Positions 35,904-49,188 of a stretch of 64,000 nucleotides of DNA are shown one piece after another. Within the stretch, counting starts at the first letter, position 1. Every line of letters starts with the position of its first letter. Below the pieces are notes generated by a model. That model was not told the origin of the DNA, did no database searches, and saw nothing but the letters and a program-made list of their open reading frames with translations. Origin of the DNA: Paramecium octaurelia (taxonomy: Eukaryota; Ciliophora; Oligohymenophorea; Peniculida; Parameciidae); NCBI GenBank assembly GCA_905182995.1, contig CAJJDP010000108.1, positions 201,722 through 265,721 on the forward strand, given 5' to 3'. Position numbers and translations under genes: made by a program.

Positions 35904-38799
35904 ATGAAATAATCGTAAGTGAACAAATTTCTTGCAAATATGACTAATAGACAATATCTTTAGAGTGTGGCATCTCCTACAACAACTGCTCCAAGCAAAC
36001 ACAAAAAGAATGGCAGCTCAACTATCATAACTGGAAATAAATATTTGGTATATGCTAAACATTCTTCCAGACTATTCAAAGACTCTTCTTCTAAACTTCC
36101 ACTCTTGACAACGGTTATGAAAACTGAATCTTAAGATACTCCTAAAACAGCAATAATGAGAACACGCAAAACTAGTGCAAATTTAGGAGACTTTCGTATT
36201 ACACAATTACACCACAGAAATAAAACTGAGACTATTCTACTTTAAAATAACTTCACCATTTTAAAACAAGAGGAACTCAAAGATAATTTTGAGGAAATCT
36301 AAAAAGAAGAATAGCCTCAAATACCTTAGGTTCAAAAATCAATAGAACCAATATAATAATCTTTTGTTACAACTCATATACGTGATTCAATTAAAATTTT
36401 ACCAAAAGTGCATTTAACTGAAGTTTTAGGCGAGTCATATCATTTTACATAAATCAACTACAATAGCTCTAAAATAGCTAAAATTTAAATTAAATCATAG
36501 ATTAATGAAATCGAATCATTAAATGAAAAGAGTTGCCATCTAACGAGAAAACTTACGCAATTATTGAATACACATAGAGAAAAATAAAATTTGGTTGATG
36601 TTGAAATCAAAAAAAAGAAAGAAATTCCTAATTTCACAGACCGTGTATTTACTTAAACCTTGAGTAACATGCCTGATGAAAGAAGTCCAAAAATTAATGA
36701 ATCCAAATTTAATTAAAAATTGAGCACTATTGCCAAGAAGCAATCCAAAATAAACTATAATTATAGTGTTTAAGAGACTGAATCACTTACTCCTTTGAAA
36801 ACTATAGTAGAGGCTCTAAAGAATGATAGGAAAGACAATAAAGAAAAAAATAATAGTGAACTCCAATAAACAACCCAACAAATTTCAAATAAAAAACTTA
36901 AAATCACAGTTATTTATGAAGAGAATGAATAATAAATAGAATTTCATTTACCTAGCTACATTAATGAAACTTAGCAATACCAAGAGTAGATTGAAGTTAA
37001 GGAAACCAAACAATCTAATATTTATTCTTTAGTTTCAAAATCAATGCTTCAAAAGTAAACGATGTCCCAATATTTTCTAGCAAATTTGCTTTGAGACTAG
37101 TCAAAAAGTTTGGAGATAGAGTCATCTAAACTCAAGAAGATAATGATGCAATTGAAAATTTTAATTCTTTTAAAGCATCCCAATTCACTAGATATTATCT
37201 CTAAAATCATATCTAAAAATGTTTGGAAACTAAATATTAAACCAAAATTGATAATGATGGTATTCAAATCAATAGATACGAAATATTTGATTACCCTGTC
37301 TGCTAAGAAACCTATTATGAAATGCTCAGCAAAAGTTCTAACTAAGTTGGAGTAGATTAGTACAATATTTAAATCAATGTAAATATTTCTTCAATATAAG
37401 AAAAGCAAAACTAAAAGACTATGTGAAATTCAAAATACCTTCTACTAAGTTTCTTAGAAATAATTCGATTTGCATCAAGTTGACAATAGCATCTTAAGTC
37501 CTTCTGGATCATAATTAGATTTAAGTGATCTTGAAATGCAAAACTACTTTAAGATTAATTACATTTATTATATCTTAAATTTAGTTTCAGTAAGCGATTT
37601 AAAGTAAGCTCAATTAAGATTAATTGTCAACACTATAGACGATGAAACCAAAAATAAGTTCCTACATGAAGAGTTAATGAAATTTCCTGAAATCATAAAT
37701 GTTATAACTCAAAATTAAGAAGATCTTGATATTCAATGTATCATTGTTTTTTATAAAGAGAGTTATAGTTGATTAATCAATTAGAAACCAAATTGGCTTC
37801 AAGAGATCAAACCATAATCAAGAATTAATTTGCAAACAAGTTTTACTCTCTTTAGGTTGGTTTTTTTGAAGATTATTTTAGTCACTAAGTTAGTGCGCTA
37901 GAAAAAATATATATTGATGATTGCAGAACCATGAGAGATCTCGATAAACTCAATATCAAGGACAGAATCAAAACTGAGCAACATTCTAATCTGAATATCC
38001 CTTCTATTTCTAGAAGCCGACTCGCCTCCCCAACAGGCTCTGTATTTATATTAAATTATAACAAGAGTGAATCCAAAACCTTGTAAAAAGAATTGAATCC
38101 TATGATAACCAAAGGATTATTGCTAAAGAAACACAAAAGACAGAAAAATTTATTGACCACTCAAAAATTTGCTACTTCCACGAGAGTCATCCAACAAGGG
38201 AGTTCCAGCAATTTATAAACCTTATTGCATGCCAATACAAATACAAACACAAACACAAACACAAACACAAACATAAACCCACTTCTTAATCAATAAAAAA
38301 GCTAAAAGTTCTAAACTCAATAAAAAGATACCGAACCTTAAGTAAATAATAATGAAACCTAAAGGAATATTTAAATTAAACAACATTTTAATTAATAATC
38401 ATCTATGGATCCCTCATCCTTATTATTTAGAAATATGTTATTATAGGAAAGCTCTTAGAATGATAAATCAAATATCGAAAGAGTCTTCTCCTTAATCGAA
38501 GATCATAGATTGATAGATTTAAAAGATTTGCTCCATCATGATCAAAATATAAATATCAATACCCAAGATTAAAATGGCAATACATTTTTAATATGGGCAG
38601 CTAGGACTGGAGCAAGAGATGTTATATAATTTTTATTGCGCCAAGGAGCAGATATTTCAATAAAGAATGTAAGCATACTATCTAATTAAACTAGAACTCT
38701 GGTATAAATGCTATTTAAATGGCTGTAAATAACTACCATTATCAAGCAGCAGATGAAATAAATAGATTTGGTAGATCGAATTCTTACATAGCAAATTGA
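35904..38799 (+). CDS. Large ankyrin-repeat protein, about 932 aa
   Basis: Four introns (37055-37080, 37379-37400, 37772-37794, 38669-38694) join the frames. The N-terminal 600 aa are Ser/Thr/Lys-rich with short helical stretches. An (Asn-Thr)n tract at 38237-38272 comes from a hexanucleotide repeat. Near the C-terminus ankyrin repeats appear (DQNGNTFLIWAARTGARDVI, QFLLRQGADISIKN), followed by a second partial repeat (NSGINAIQMAVNNYHYQAAD). No catalytic domain seen. Likely a scaffold, identity unknown. Confidence 0.7.
38237..38272 (+). repeat. Hexanucleotide acaaac tandem repeat inside a gene
   Basis: About six units of acaaac (first ones aatac), coding for alternating Asn-Thr. Strand-slippage prone and likely polymorphic in copy number without breaking frame. 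Confidence 0.85.
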
Positions 38800-40896
38800 T
38801 AACATTTGAAATTTAATTTAAATATATTACTTAAAATACATTGAGAAATTAAGATTTTTATAATTTTCTTTAGAATCTTACCTGTACGATTGTGAGAACT
38901 ATTTAACATTGCATAAATATCAACAAAGTGAAGTGTTTATAAAATATCTTTTCTTTTTTGAACAAATAACTTAATCAATAAATTGTATTAAAGAGTATAC
39001 TGAAAATTTGTTATCAGAAATTGAATTTGTAAACAAGATCAAATATCAAACTACTCCATTGACTTTTATTAATAAATACAATTTCTATTCAGCAATTTTT
39101 CCTCATTTGTTAATAATTTGTAGTGCAGAATGAATAAGTAAAGCTTTCACTGAAAATTCACAAGAAATGTGCGCTAATGATATCATATGTTAATCATATT
39201 AATTTTTCAATACAAACATAATCAATAAAATCTTAACATTCTGAAGGTTAAGAATCAATCTATTTGATTCTTATAGAATTTTTCATATTATTTTATCGAG
39301 GAATCGGCAAAGTTTAATTTACTCGAAAGGACTAGTTGCATTTCTTATTGATATTTTCAGTCTTTTGTTATCTGAATTATAATTATGCTTTAGGTTTCAA
39401 TTACTTAATTCTTGGATTGAGATTAACTTATTTTAATACTAAAAGTTGAGAGCTTTCCAAAAAGGATGGAGATTTACTTGCTGGTGTTACTGGTAGAGTT
39501 GTCATATGTCTTGAAGTCAAAAATTCTAATTTGTTATTTTATCTTGATGATGATGTTTTTTATTTCTCATCCTTTCTTGATCCTACTATAGTATAATAAG
39601 GATTTCGATTTGGAATCTCAAATAAATGCATTCCAAAAATAATTTTCTATCTTCTTTATATTTCACAATAAGTGACTGTCGGTTTAAACATAAAATAAAT
39701 ACATAATATTGATTAATATTGAATTGGAATATATCAATTTACGCTCTATTCAGTTAGCTTTTAGATTCATCTTAGAAAATTTTTATTCTTTAAATAAGTT
39801 CAAAAACCATAATATGCTAACTTATCATAGATTTCTATTCTTGGTTTATCCAGGTATTAATAATTTTGCTTTCCTCTATCAGTTTTTAATTGATTTATAA
39901 GAATTCATTAAAAGATATATTAAGGAATTTCTTAAGATAAAGGATTTACTAATACTTATTCTCTCCAAAGATAATGAATTAGTTATTCATATTTAAAAAC
40001 TATTTAAATTATGAAATAGTGTCTACCACCTTGTTAATCGTAAAGGGTTACAAAAGTAACCACCAATTAATTAAATGACGACCTTCAAATAGTCAAAACA
40101 AGTATTAATCATAATAAATTTGATTTATGATGAATGTGAATTCCTATAATGGCAATTCATAAAAAGAATGATATTTTTATTATTTAAGTCTCCTAGTTAT
40201 TCAATATTAAAAAAAATTTAATTTAGAATAGAAATACAATTATTTGTTCTTTGAACTTTTATGCAATCATTAATATTATACTGAATTGAAATTTTCCAGT
40301 TAGATAAAGATTTTTAAATTCAGCTTGTTAAGAATTTTAAGTTTTCAGTTTGTCTTAAAATCAAATATAGATTGAAGCTTATATTAAGATATTCTCAGGC
40401 AATTCTCAATTTTGCGAAATAAACTAAAATGAATTAAATAAATAAATCTAGTTATTTAAATAGGAAAGCTATAAGCCTTTCCTAGAAATTAATAATATCA
40501 CACATCATTTTTATTTTAAGAAAGATAAAAAATTTTTTATTTGAGCTTCAAGTCACCTTTATTTAATGTGTTTGCAATTTATTAAAATCTAAAATAATAG
40601 AAGATATAAGGAATTCAACAACCATATCAAATATTTCAAAAAAATTTGATCCATTTTTTATACGCACTTCTAATTTAAACTGCATTTTGAGCAAAATAAG
40701 ACAGTTAAATAGCTATTGTAGCTTATTTATAATAAGTAACTATTTTAAAATGATAGATTTAATTTTATCTGAATCTTTGGAAATATTTTGAAAAATAAAT
40801 AAATTTTATTTATCAACTTAATCTTGCTTTGAAAATGAAAATAAAATAGGTAATTAGTATTTCTGATTTTATTAATATTTTATAATTAATTTATAG
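38800..40896. other. 2.1-kb gene-poor region with broken protein-like frames
   Basis: No intact gene recognised on either strand. The plus strand has stretches of protein-like sequence at about 38870-39470 (for example YDCENYLTLHKYQQSEVFIK) and 40330-40830 (QIEAYIKIFSGNSQFCEINQ). They lack starts and are cut by TGA at roughly the random rate. Either a long-decayed gene or simply AT-rich noncoding DNA. Confidence 0.4.
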
Positions 40897-42594
40897 ATGC
40901 ATTTGAACATTCTAGGGTCTAGGAAACCCAGTTAGGTTAACAGTCCAACCTCTTTAAAGAAGCCCGCGATATCTTAACTTCTCATTAATTTCAGACAGCC
41001 TATCAATGTTCCTAACAGTTCATAGGTATCGCCGCAGAATTCTGAGCAAAATCTTCAAAAAGCATTACATTCTCATAAAGGATCTCAGATCGATGTTGCA
41101 AATTTAACTAAATTGATTAGACAGAGCAAATCACCAAATTTAGAACTGAATGATGCATAAATCAATTAGAATTAAAGCTCATAATAATTATAGGCATTAT
41201 TTGCCAAAGCAAGAGAAATTACTTAAAGTAAATCAAAACCACCAATAATTAAGCAATAAGTCCAATCAATTTAAACACAATCTATTAATCAATTAAAAGA
41301 ACTATTTAATGATAATTTATATTGTAGAAACACATTTCATTTCCATTTTGTGGTTGGTATAGGCGGTTTTGGCAAAGTGTGGAAAGTTGAGCACAAAAAA
41401 ACTGGACAAATATATGCAATGAAAGAGATGTCAAAGGCATTGTAATAATATGAGTTATCGTAGAATTATCACAAAAAAAAGTGTAAATTCAGTTATGAAT
41501 GAGAGAAAACTGTTGAGTGAATTGAAACATCCCTTCTTAGTTAATATGAATTACGCATATCAAGACAGAGAAACACTTTATTTGATAATGGACTATATGT
41601 CTGGAGGTGACTTAAGATATCACATTGGAAAAATGAGAAGATTTAATGAAGAATAGACTAGTAAATTTACAACTAAAATTTGAGGGTTCTTTGTGGCCTG
41701 CATATTCTTGAGTCTCGAATATGTGCATGCAAATAACATAATTCATAGAGATATCAAGCCAGAAAATTTAGTTTTAGACAATAAAGGATATGTTCATTTG
41801 ACTGATTTTGGTATTGCCAGAGTTATGAAACCAGAGAATTCTAATGACACTAGTGGCACACCAGGATACATGGGTACAAGTTCAAATAATCTTTTAGCTC
41901 CTGAGGTGATGTACAGGTAAAATCATACATTTGCAGTTGATTTTTATGCTTTGGGAGTCATTGCTTATGAATTTATGTTAGGAAGAGTACTTATTAATAT
42001 AAATCTTAGAGACCTTATGTAGGAAGATCTAGATAGGAAATCAGAGATTCAATTATGGCCAAATAAGTTTAAATTAAGAAGTCTGAGATACCAGAGAACT
42101 GGTCATTAGAGGGCGCAGATTTTATAAATAGAGTAAATTTAATATAAATTATTTAGCTACTCTAACGAAAACCTGAAAAAAGATTAGGCTTTAATGGTAG
42201 TTAAGAAATCAAATAACATTCTTGGTTTAAGAATTTTCCTTGGCAAAATTTAGAGAATTTTGAATTAGTTCCCCCCTTCCAACCAAATGTATTCCATTTA
42301 TGATATAAAATAGAGGACTGAAGACAATTTTGATTAAAAATAAATATTAATTGAAGACGAAGAGAATAACGAATTGATCTAGCAGAATCTTCTGGTTTTG
42401 AAAGATCCTTCCTCTGTAGGTATTAATGCTTAAATAATTAAGAATTATTTTAGGGTTATGAATTTAATGCTAATCAGAGTATTAATAAAAATTCATCAAC
42501 CACTGATTAATCGTCAAGTTCATCATCTAAGCATAGTCGAAATTTCAGCTAAAATATTGAAAAATAATAATTCTTTGAGCATGCTCATAAATGA
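40897..42594 (+). CDS. Ser/Thr protein kinase, STK32 (YANK)/AGC-like, about 510 aa
   Basis: A Gln/Ser-rich N-terminal 130 aa precedes a complete kinase domain: glycine loop GIGGFGKVW, AMKEMSK, HRDIKPENLVLDN, DFGIARVM, TPGYMAPEV, then EIRDSIMAKQVQIKKSEIPE. The APE region and insert are most like STK32 kinases. Seven micro-introns of 22-25 nt are needed, at 41442, 41661, 41874, 41987, 42133, 42289 and 42420. A short Ser-rich tail follows. All catalytic residues are present. Downstream pathway unknown. Confidence 0.88.
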
Positions 42595-42757
42595 TTTAAA
42601 TAATCCTATTCATTTAGTATATTATAATTATTTATAATTTATATATAATATTTAATAATCATCATTGATTAATCAGATTTAACCAGTTTAGAAAATTCCC
42701 AGAAATTTAGTTTTAATCCATTTTCCTTTAGAAACAATTCAAAAATAAATTTTTTCA

Positions 42758-43030
42758 ATGAAATTTTCTAGAAAGGTAGCAGAAGATTAACAAGGCAATC
42801 AAAAAATGAGAAAAATAAAGAAAGATAACAAAAATACTAGTGAAGAAAAAAGGATGTAAATGTTAAAATTAGTAATGCTGCTAACAGATTTACACAAAGA
42901 TTTAGAAAGATTAGATGAACCCTATCTTTCAAATTTCAATGAATGTTAAAAATAAAATGCAAAATAGAAGTTAAAGCCCCTTAACTTGCATACTAAATCT
43001 GAATCAAATTTGAAGGAAGAATTAAAATGA
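42758..43030 (+). CDS. Small basic helical protein, 90 aa, unknown
   Basis: Uninterrupted frame starting MKFSRKVAEDQQGNQKMRKI, with LKLVMLLTDLHKDLERLDEP and a Lys-rich tail. No family recognised. It is only 160 bp after the kinase stop. Plausible from its composition but short for a one-stop code. Confidence 0.4.
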
Positions 43031-43193
43031 GAGCAAACTTGAATCAGATTATATATTTAAATCTTATTATTTAGTAGATTCATATTAAAACCCTAATCAT
43101 AAAGGACTTTTTGAGTAATGAATATTTTTATTTTCTTTTCAGTAAGAAGTTGTATTTTATTTTTTCCCTTCACATACATCTATTTGTTTACAG

Positions 43194-43688
43194 ATGATAT
43201 TATAGAAATATGAAGTAAGATATTTTGAGATAAGGATTTGAATTCCTAAAATTAAGAAATTAACTTGTCATTTATACTATGATAATCAAAATTTTTTTAA
43301 TTATTATTTTCTCAATTCTCAATATTTACATTAGAATTTAGGCTTCTCTAATAATGTATTTTCGAAGAATTTCACTACCTTAGCAACTTTTTAGTCCTTA
43401 TCATATAGAATATTATGGAGAATTAACAGAGCAAGCTGGTTTAAGAACAAGTTCAATCCTTTTTTTATGTTTTATTCAACTTTTCACTTGATGGATAGAA
43501 TGCAGTAAACGATAATTGCAGAATCTATACTTATTGGTATCGGATTAAATTTTTATTCATCTTTAATGATAAAAAGACTAATGAGGAGAGAAAGATTTAT
43601 TTCATAAGTAATTATATAAAGATTGTTACTTGTTAATAATCCTATTAATAAAAAAAATGATAATTAAAGAGGATTTAAATTAGTTTGA
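43194..43688 (+). CDS. Possible membrane protein, exon structure unresolved
   Basis: A protein-like frame in the second half (SYRILWRINRASWFKNKFNP, then MDRMQQTIIAESILIGIGLN) suggests a small membrane protein. One in-frame TGA near 43245 would need an intron longer than is normal here, so the 5' end is unresolved. It overlaps the start of the next small gene by about 30 bp. Confidence 0.28.
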
Positions 43689-44028
43689 CACTAAATCGTA
43701 GATAATATCAAAGAAAGAATTGTAATTAAATGCTACAGATAAACTTATTCTTAATTTCAAAAGAACCTTAGCCTATATCTAGAACTTGAAAATTAATATA
43801 ATTTTCGATGAATATACATACTAATCTTCGTAGTTAGAAGATTAATACCAAAATTAACAACAGGACCTTGATATTCCAATTAATCATATCCCAAGAAGAT
43901 CTAAAAAAGGAAAAATATTACCTTAGAACTAGTCATCGAAAATATTTTAAATTTGTTCTTATTGTAAGAAATAGATCCTATCAGAAGTTGGATTGGGAGA
44001 TAATTTGAAAAAGAAGAGAAAAATTTGA
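43657..44028 (+). CDS. Small unknown protein with CxxC, 123 aa
   Basis: Uninterrupted frame starting MIIKEDLNQFDTKSQIISKK. A helical middle and Gln-rich stretch end in a basic C-terminus with a CSYCKKQ pair of cysteines and KKKRKI. Not recognised. The basic end could be a nuclear signal (inference). Confidence 0.45.
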
Positions 44029-44140
44029 TTTATATAATATAAAATAATTATTAATTCAAATTGATTTTTAATAATACTAATCTAATTATATAAAAATTTA
44101 ATGGATATAGAAAATTAAAATAATGAAATTGTTTTATAAA

Positions 44141-45699
44141 TCACTCAATTTACTCTAGATTTTAAGGTACTTTATTTCTATATTTGGATAATTCAATATA
44201 TGTCCAAATAATTCGCAAATCTTCAGGTTCCATATATTTAAGATCTTAATCTTCATATGCCATAATTCTTTTAAATTCATCGCTTACAGCATCAAAATTA
44301 AATTGATGGTACATTAATAAATTTTCTAATAATTCGTCGTGGTCTATAGTCCAACCTTCTCTCTTTTATTTCCATTCCCTTAGTTAATTTGCTTTTTTAT
44401 CAATTTTTGGCATTTAAGGAGCTGAATCCAAGTTAATAATAAATTTCGACTTTTTCTTTGGCTATTAGTACTCTTATTCTTGTTCTTCTACTTCTTCTGG
44501 TTCTAATTATTAAATAATTAATTTCTGTTCTACATTATTATGATCACACTTTTGATTAATTTATTACATTTCTTAATTGAAATATCTGTCCCTTATTTAT
44601 TTGGCTTCCTTTTTTCATATTAATAATTTTACGTCCTCAGTTTTATTTAAAATGACTACGTTTCCTTCATCATCCTTAGTTGTTAAAAAGCATTAATGAG
44701 GAGCTATAGTGTCAACTTGATATTTTTCTAATTCAAGTTCCACGTTTTTTAATTCGTTTTCTTTTTATTCTAATAATTCATCAACTTCTTCTCCATCAAA
44801 ATACTAAATCTATAGTTACCTGATTTCTTTGCATAATTGTTGTTATTAATTTAGTAATTAATTTCTTGTTTCTCCTCTTTATTATCTTTCCAAGGTCTAT
44901 AAATAAATCTGGTGATCCTATTCTCTCTTTTGTTCAATTTAAGATACTCTTTCTTATTATTCAGCTTCTTTTCCTCCGATAAACCAAGCCTCGCTGATTT
45001 TACGTTCTCCTGGTGTTACTGGTTTATCATCCAGAAATTGTAAAGTCTTTATGGCAACTACAATGGTTTTTCTATAATTTGGACATTCTCTCACTTAATT
45101 TAATTGAAATCAAAAAATACCAAAACTATTTGATTTTAAATATAAACAACCGATATTTGTCGATTAAAAGATTGAAATAATGGGTTCTTCATAACTAATA
45201 TGATTGTTTGAAAGATCTAAATTCTGGATTGATGGACAATCTTAAATTTCCATTAATGATTCATAATTGGTCAATTGATTATGGGATAAATTAAGATTTT
45301 AGAGTTTACTCAAGGAGGCTATGTTCTCAATTTTCTTGATTGAATTATGACTTAAATTTAAAGTAACTAAGTCTTATAATGCAGAAACATTTTCTATTTT
45401 ATCAATCAAATTATGATTTAGAAATAAGCTGATTAATTTCTTAAGTGAACACAGTCCTTCTATCTTTTGTAAAGCATTATTATTTAACCACAAAGCAACA
45501 AGATTGAAATATGGTTCAAGATTTTCGATCTTGTCAAATCCTAGATTCACTAAAGATGAGAGTTACCTTTGAAATGCAAATATAAAGTGTCATTGTTTTC
45601 TGGATTCTAATACAGTCCTTCTCTTTCACATATGATTTTCAAATTCTTCAGATTCATAATCACAGTTCCATTTTAATTTCTCTCAAGTGTTTTATTCAT
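44141..45699 (-). CDS. DNAAF1: DNAAF1/LRRC50 dynein arm assembly factor
   Basis: Cytoplasmic factor needed to preassemble axonemal dynein arms. The N-terminus matches the family (NLKNLKIICEREGLYQNPEN, NDTLYLHFK), followed by six SDS22-type LRRs (IENLEPYFNLVALWLNNNAL, ALQDLVTLNLSHNSIKKIEN). The LRR cap is ECPNYRKTIVVAIKTLQFLD, DDKPVTPGERKISEAWFIGG. A coiled-coil acidic C-terminal region of about 240 aa follows. Introns of 26, 27 and 24 nt are required. The start at 45699 is only 17 bp from the stop of the Sec1/Munc18 gene upstream. Confidence 0.92.
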
Positions 45700-45716
45700 A
45701 AATTAATATAAATATA

Positions 45717-47660
45717 TCATAATTTCTATAATTTCACAAGTTCTTTGACATAATCATTAGGTCTCAATAAGAATGTGCTTCCAATAACTAGGTTTTTGTT
45801 AATGACTTTGTTGTTCATAAGACTCCTGGCCTCATTATACCCAATACCTCCAACCACAAAAATAAGCTGGGAATAAATAATGAAATTCTTACCAATTTAT
45901 CTTATTCATCAAAGCCCACATCATCCTACATCAATTTGATTTATCCCTTTTATCTAAGAGATTTACCTTGGCCTTGAACATTGGTTTATTCATTTAGTAC
46001 TATTTTTTCAAAGTTTCCTGAAGTCTAAAAGTCCTTGAGTATTAACTCTTCTATTTATTATTCGATGATAGGAGTATTTCTGCATAGTTCTAATGTTTCA
46101 TTGGCCATTTTATTTTTAGCATACTTTCTGACCTACTCATTAACTCTTTTGTGAGACTAATTTAATAATAGTGTCAATTACTTTGCTTCCACTATTTTAG
46201 GTTTGGATTCCCATTAATTTTAGATTATGTATAGCACTTTACATTTCAACCGATAAAAGGTCTGTCAATTATCTCCTGTCCTTCTCACTCACGTCAATTT
46301 GGATTATGGCTGATAAGATAAGACGTGCATAATCAAATTCATTTAATTTTGGATTTCTTAGTACTTGAATAATCTAGTAATGATAATTTAATAATATTAC
46401 TCTTTAAATGATCTTCTCCCCTGCTACTGAGGATCCTTTCTTATCACATCCTGTAGCTAAGGTCTACTCTAACTCTCCAACCTCTTGTAGATCCTTCTGT
46501 CGATATAAATCTAAACATTTTTCAACAATTTCCATATGCATGGTGTATTTTGCCACTAATTCTTAGTATTAAGGCATGGTTTTAACAATTTCAGTCATTT
46601 ACTTTAATGTCAAGTTTTAATCTTTATCCTTGGCAACCTTGGCAGCTGTATTGGTTTACATAAATGTTTAGAAATCACTGCTCACTTCTTCCAATACATC
46701 AGCAATATGTTTAAACTTATATTTCTTGAATAACTCATCTTGATCATTAATGATTTACTTCTTAGACACTTTCTTCTCATCGTATTACATATCATATTAA
46801 TAAATGTCATTCTCTATTTCCAATAAATCATAAAACATTGGTTAATAATAGAAATCATGCAATAATGGTGACAATACATCTATTGCCCTGTCTACTATCA
46901 CCAATCTTACCTTTCCACATGTTTTATCTTTGTGATCATATTGTGAACTGTTCGATCTCTTTAGAGCTTCTAATATTTCTCTTAATCTCCCTTATGTAAA
47001 TTAAGCTAATTATTAACAGATTTTCCAATTGTCTTATCTAAAAATCAATTCGAATGTATAAAATTTCTCAAATGAAACCAAAACTGTACAGATTTTTTCA
47101 GCCATCTCTTACAGGATAACATTTCCTTACTTTAGGTAAATACATACTTCCTTTATACACTTCTAAACCGAAAATCATGTCAAATGAGAATAATTACTCA
47201 TTAGTACAATTAAAGTCTAAATTGAATACTTTGCAAGTCGATAATTTTTTGACTAAATTCTATTCAGATTGCATCCTTTGGGCTATTCCTTATGGCATTT
47301 TATTATTGAAAATCACATGTGCACATTTGTATTGTGGAAACTGAGCATTTGCAAAATCCTCTATCAATAAAGCAACGGACTCTTAAGTTGGAGTAATAAA
47401 GTAAATTGCTTCCAAATTAAAAGGTTTTCTTTTCAAATTTAGATTTTCTACTGCATTTATTCCTTATTCCAATAATCTTATATTTAATTTCATTTATACT
47501 CAGACATCTTCATGTAAGCAGAAACTATTTTCAAAGTTTTCTGATCTACAACAAGAATGGATGTTGATAAATTAGGTTGATTATCAATTCTTAATTGTCT
47601 AAATAAGTTTTTCATCCTTTATCTGCAAACTTCCTTCAGAGAAAATTGTGCTTATTCCAT
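45717..47660 (-). CDS. Sec1/Munc18 (SM) family SNARE regulator, about 600 aa
   Basis: SM proteins clasp syntaxins and promote SNARE assembly in vesicle fusion. Landmarks in order: SILVVDQKTLKIVSAYMKMS, LEAIYFITPTQESVALLIED, YKCAHVIF, the signature LVIVDRAIDVLSPLLHDFYY and the C-terminal block IFVVGGIGYNEARS with VIGSTFLLRP. At least five micro-introns are visible (23, 22, 25, 20 and 26 nt); the length modulo three implies one more that I did not place. Overall length and motifs are closest to the Sec1/Munc18-1 branch that acts at the plasma membrane, so a role in exocytosis is plausible. Confidence 0.9.
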
Positions 47661-48075
47661 TATAACTTTTATTATTATTATTATTAATTTAATAATCAAT
47701 ATATATAATTACATTCCATCCTTTTAAATATTGAAATTCTTTTAATTTATGATCATATCCATTAATTGTATAACCACCATTCGATTATATGCAAATAAAC
47801 TAAAATTAATTAATCCGACTTAGACTCAATCATATCAATCATTCAGTAGAGAAACAATTGAGCGAATCTATAATACAAAGACTTATGAATTATGTAATAT
47901 ATCTATTCAAATAATTAATCAATCATATGAAAATTTTCATTAAATTGACAATTTTTAAAGTAGATCTTGTTTTTCGAGATTTTGATTATAAAATTAAATT
48001 GAAATCTAATAAAGTGGATACCGCTATTAGAATACAATAACTGAATCGAATTCTATTAGAAATTGAGAGAATTTA
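47661..48075. other. AT-rich divergent intergenic region
   Basis: About 415 bases between the SM gene start and the next plus-strand gene. A 95-codon frame starts at 47791 but matches nothing and may belong to an unresolved 5' exon of the next gene. Confidence 0.45.
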
Positions 48076-49141
48076 ATGAAGAGTAATTTTCATTTATAGG
48101 TTAAATAGAAATGGATGAATGTAGATGTCCAAATTAAAAAGTATAAATTTAGGAGATCAATTTTTGATATTGACTATACTGATTTAGGATATTTGAATTT
48201 AAAGCAATACTCCATTGTAAAATATCCATTAATAATTTAAAATATTGATGTTCATGCTAAATCTAGGTTAATAAATGTTAATTACTAATTTATTCTCTAA
48301 TATTATTTTTGCTTTTAATTAAAGAATATGGAAACAAGAGCTAAATCAAAAAACTGCTTTGTTATCAAAACACATCTAACTTAATAATTACTGACAATCC
48401 GCTCTCCTAAGATGAGTAGCCAGAGATATTTTACTAAACTAGGCATAAACAAAGATCAGAGGTAAGGCTTCATAAAATTATTATCGCCAAATGATATGAA
48501 ATCAAACATAGAAATGTAAATAATTATATGATTAATTTTGTAGACTCAAAAGAAGTCGTAGTTCCGAATCAACATTGGAAGGGACCCTAAATAAGAGATG
48601 TTAATATTTATTTTTAACTTTTACTCAATAAAAAACAAAATACTAGAGACATTAGTTTTGTATTAGAAAGTGGAGAAAATTCATCCTTTGTGTTTAGGCC
48701 ATTCTTTTTCTGTTCAAAGTTGCACTAGTTCAATACAAGATCAGAAGCATTTCTCCACCAAAAATGTCAATATGTCATCAATTGACACATCACCATCCCT
48801 ACCCTGAAAGCCCCACAAACAGAAAAAAAAAGAAGAGTTACAGTATAGAGACTAAAAATAGAAATTGTAGTTTTGGCGAAAGAATTCAAACCTTGATCCT
48901 CCATTAAAAAATGAAGTTTGAAGCTCAAAAGAATAGCACGTATATTCGACAAATGAAAAACTCTGATATAAGATTAACTCGGTTGATCAGTTAAAAAGCA
49001 TTCAGCACTCACTCGTTACATACAACAATTGATAATTCCAAGTAATTACCTGCAATAAATAAGCTGGAGTATACTGAAAGACCATGTCTAATTTCATCCT
49101 AATCAAAAAAAGTTTCTCTAAAATTAAAGAAAATACATTGA
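48076..49141 (+). CDS. Unknown basic protein, about 345 aa
   Basis: Not recognised. The N-terminal half reads IFDIDYTDLGYLNLKQYSIV and the C-terminal half is Ser/Thr/Lys-rich and basic. A 28-nt intron (48516-48543) with an in-frame TGA is well supported. The 5' end is uncertain: a 25-nt intron at about 48102-48126 would link to an upstream frame ending QKLREFNEEQFSFI, making the start lie further left. No membrane segment or motif identified. Confidence 0.5.
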
Positions 49142-49188
49142 AATAATTTACTCAAATAATTAATTGTACATTATTTTATTATAATATT

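Noticed and set aside
38237-38272. Telomere-like repeat
   Set aside because: Paramecium telomeres are built of CCCCAA/CCCAAA units; this is acaaac inside a coding region.
47791-48078. Plus-strand 95-codon frame before the gene at 48076
   Set aside because: No recognisable features and no micro-intron joins it cleanly. Left as intergenic, with a note that a 5' exon may hide there.
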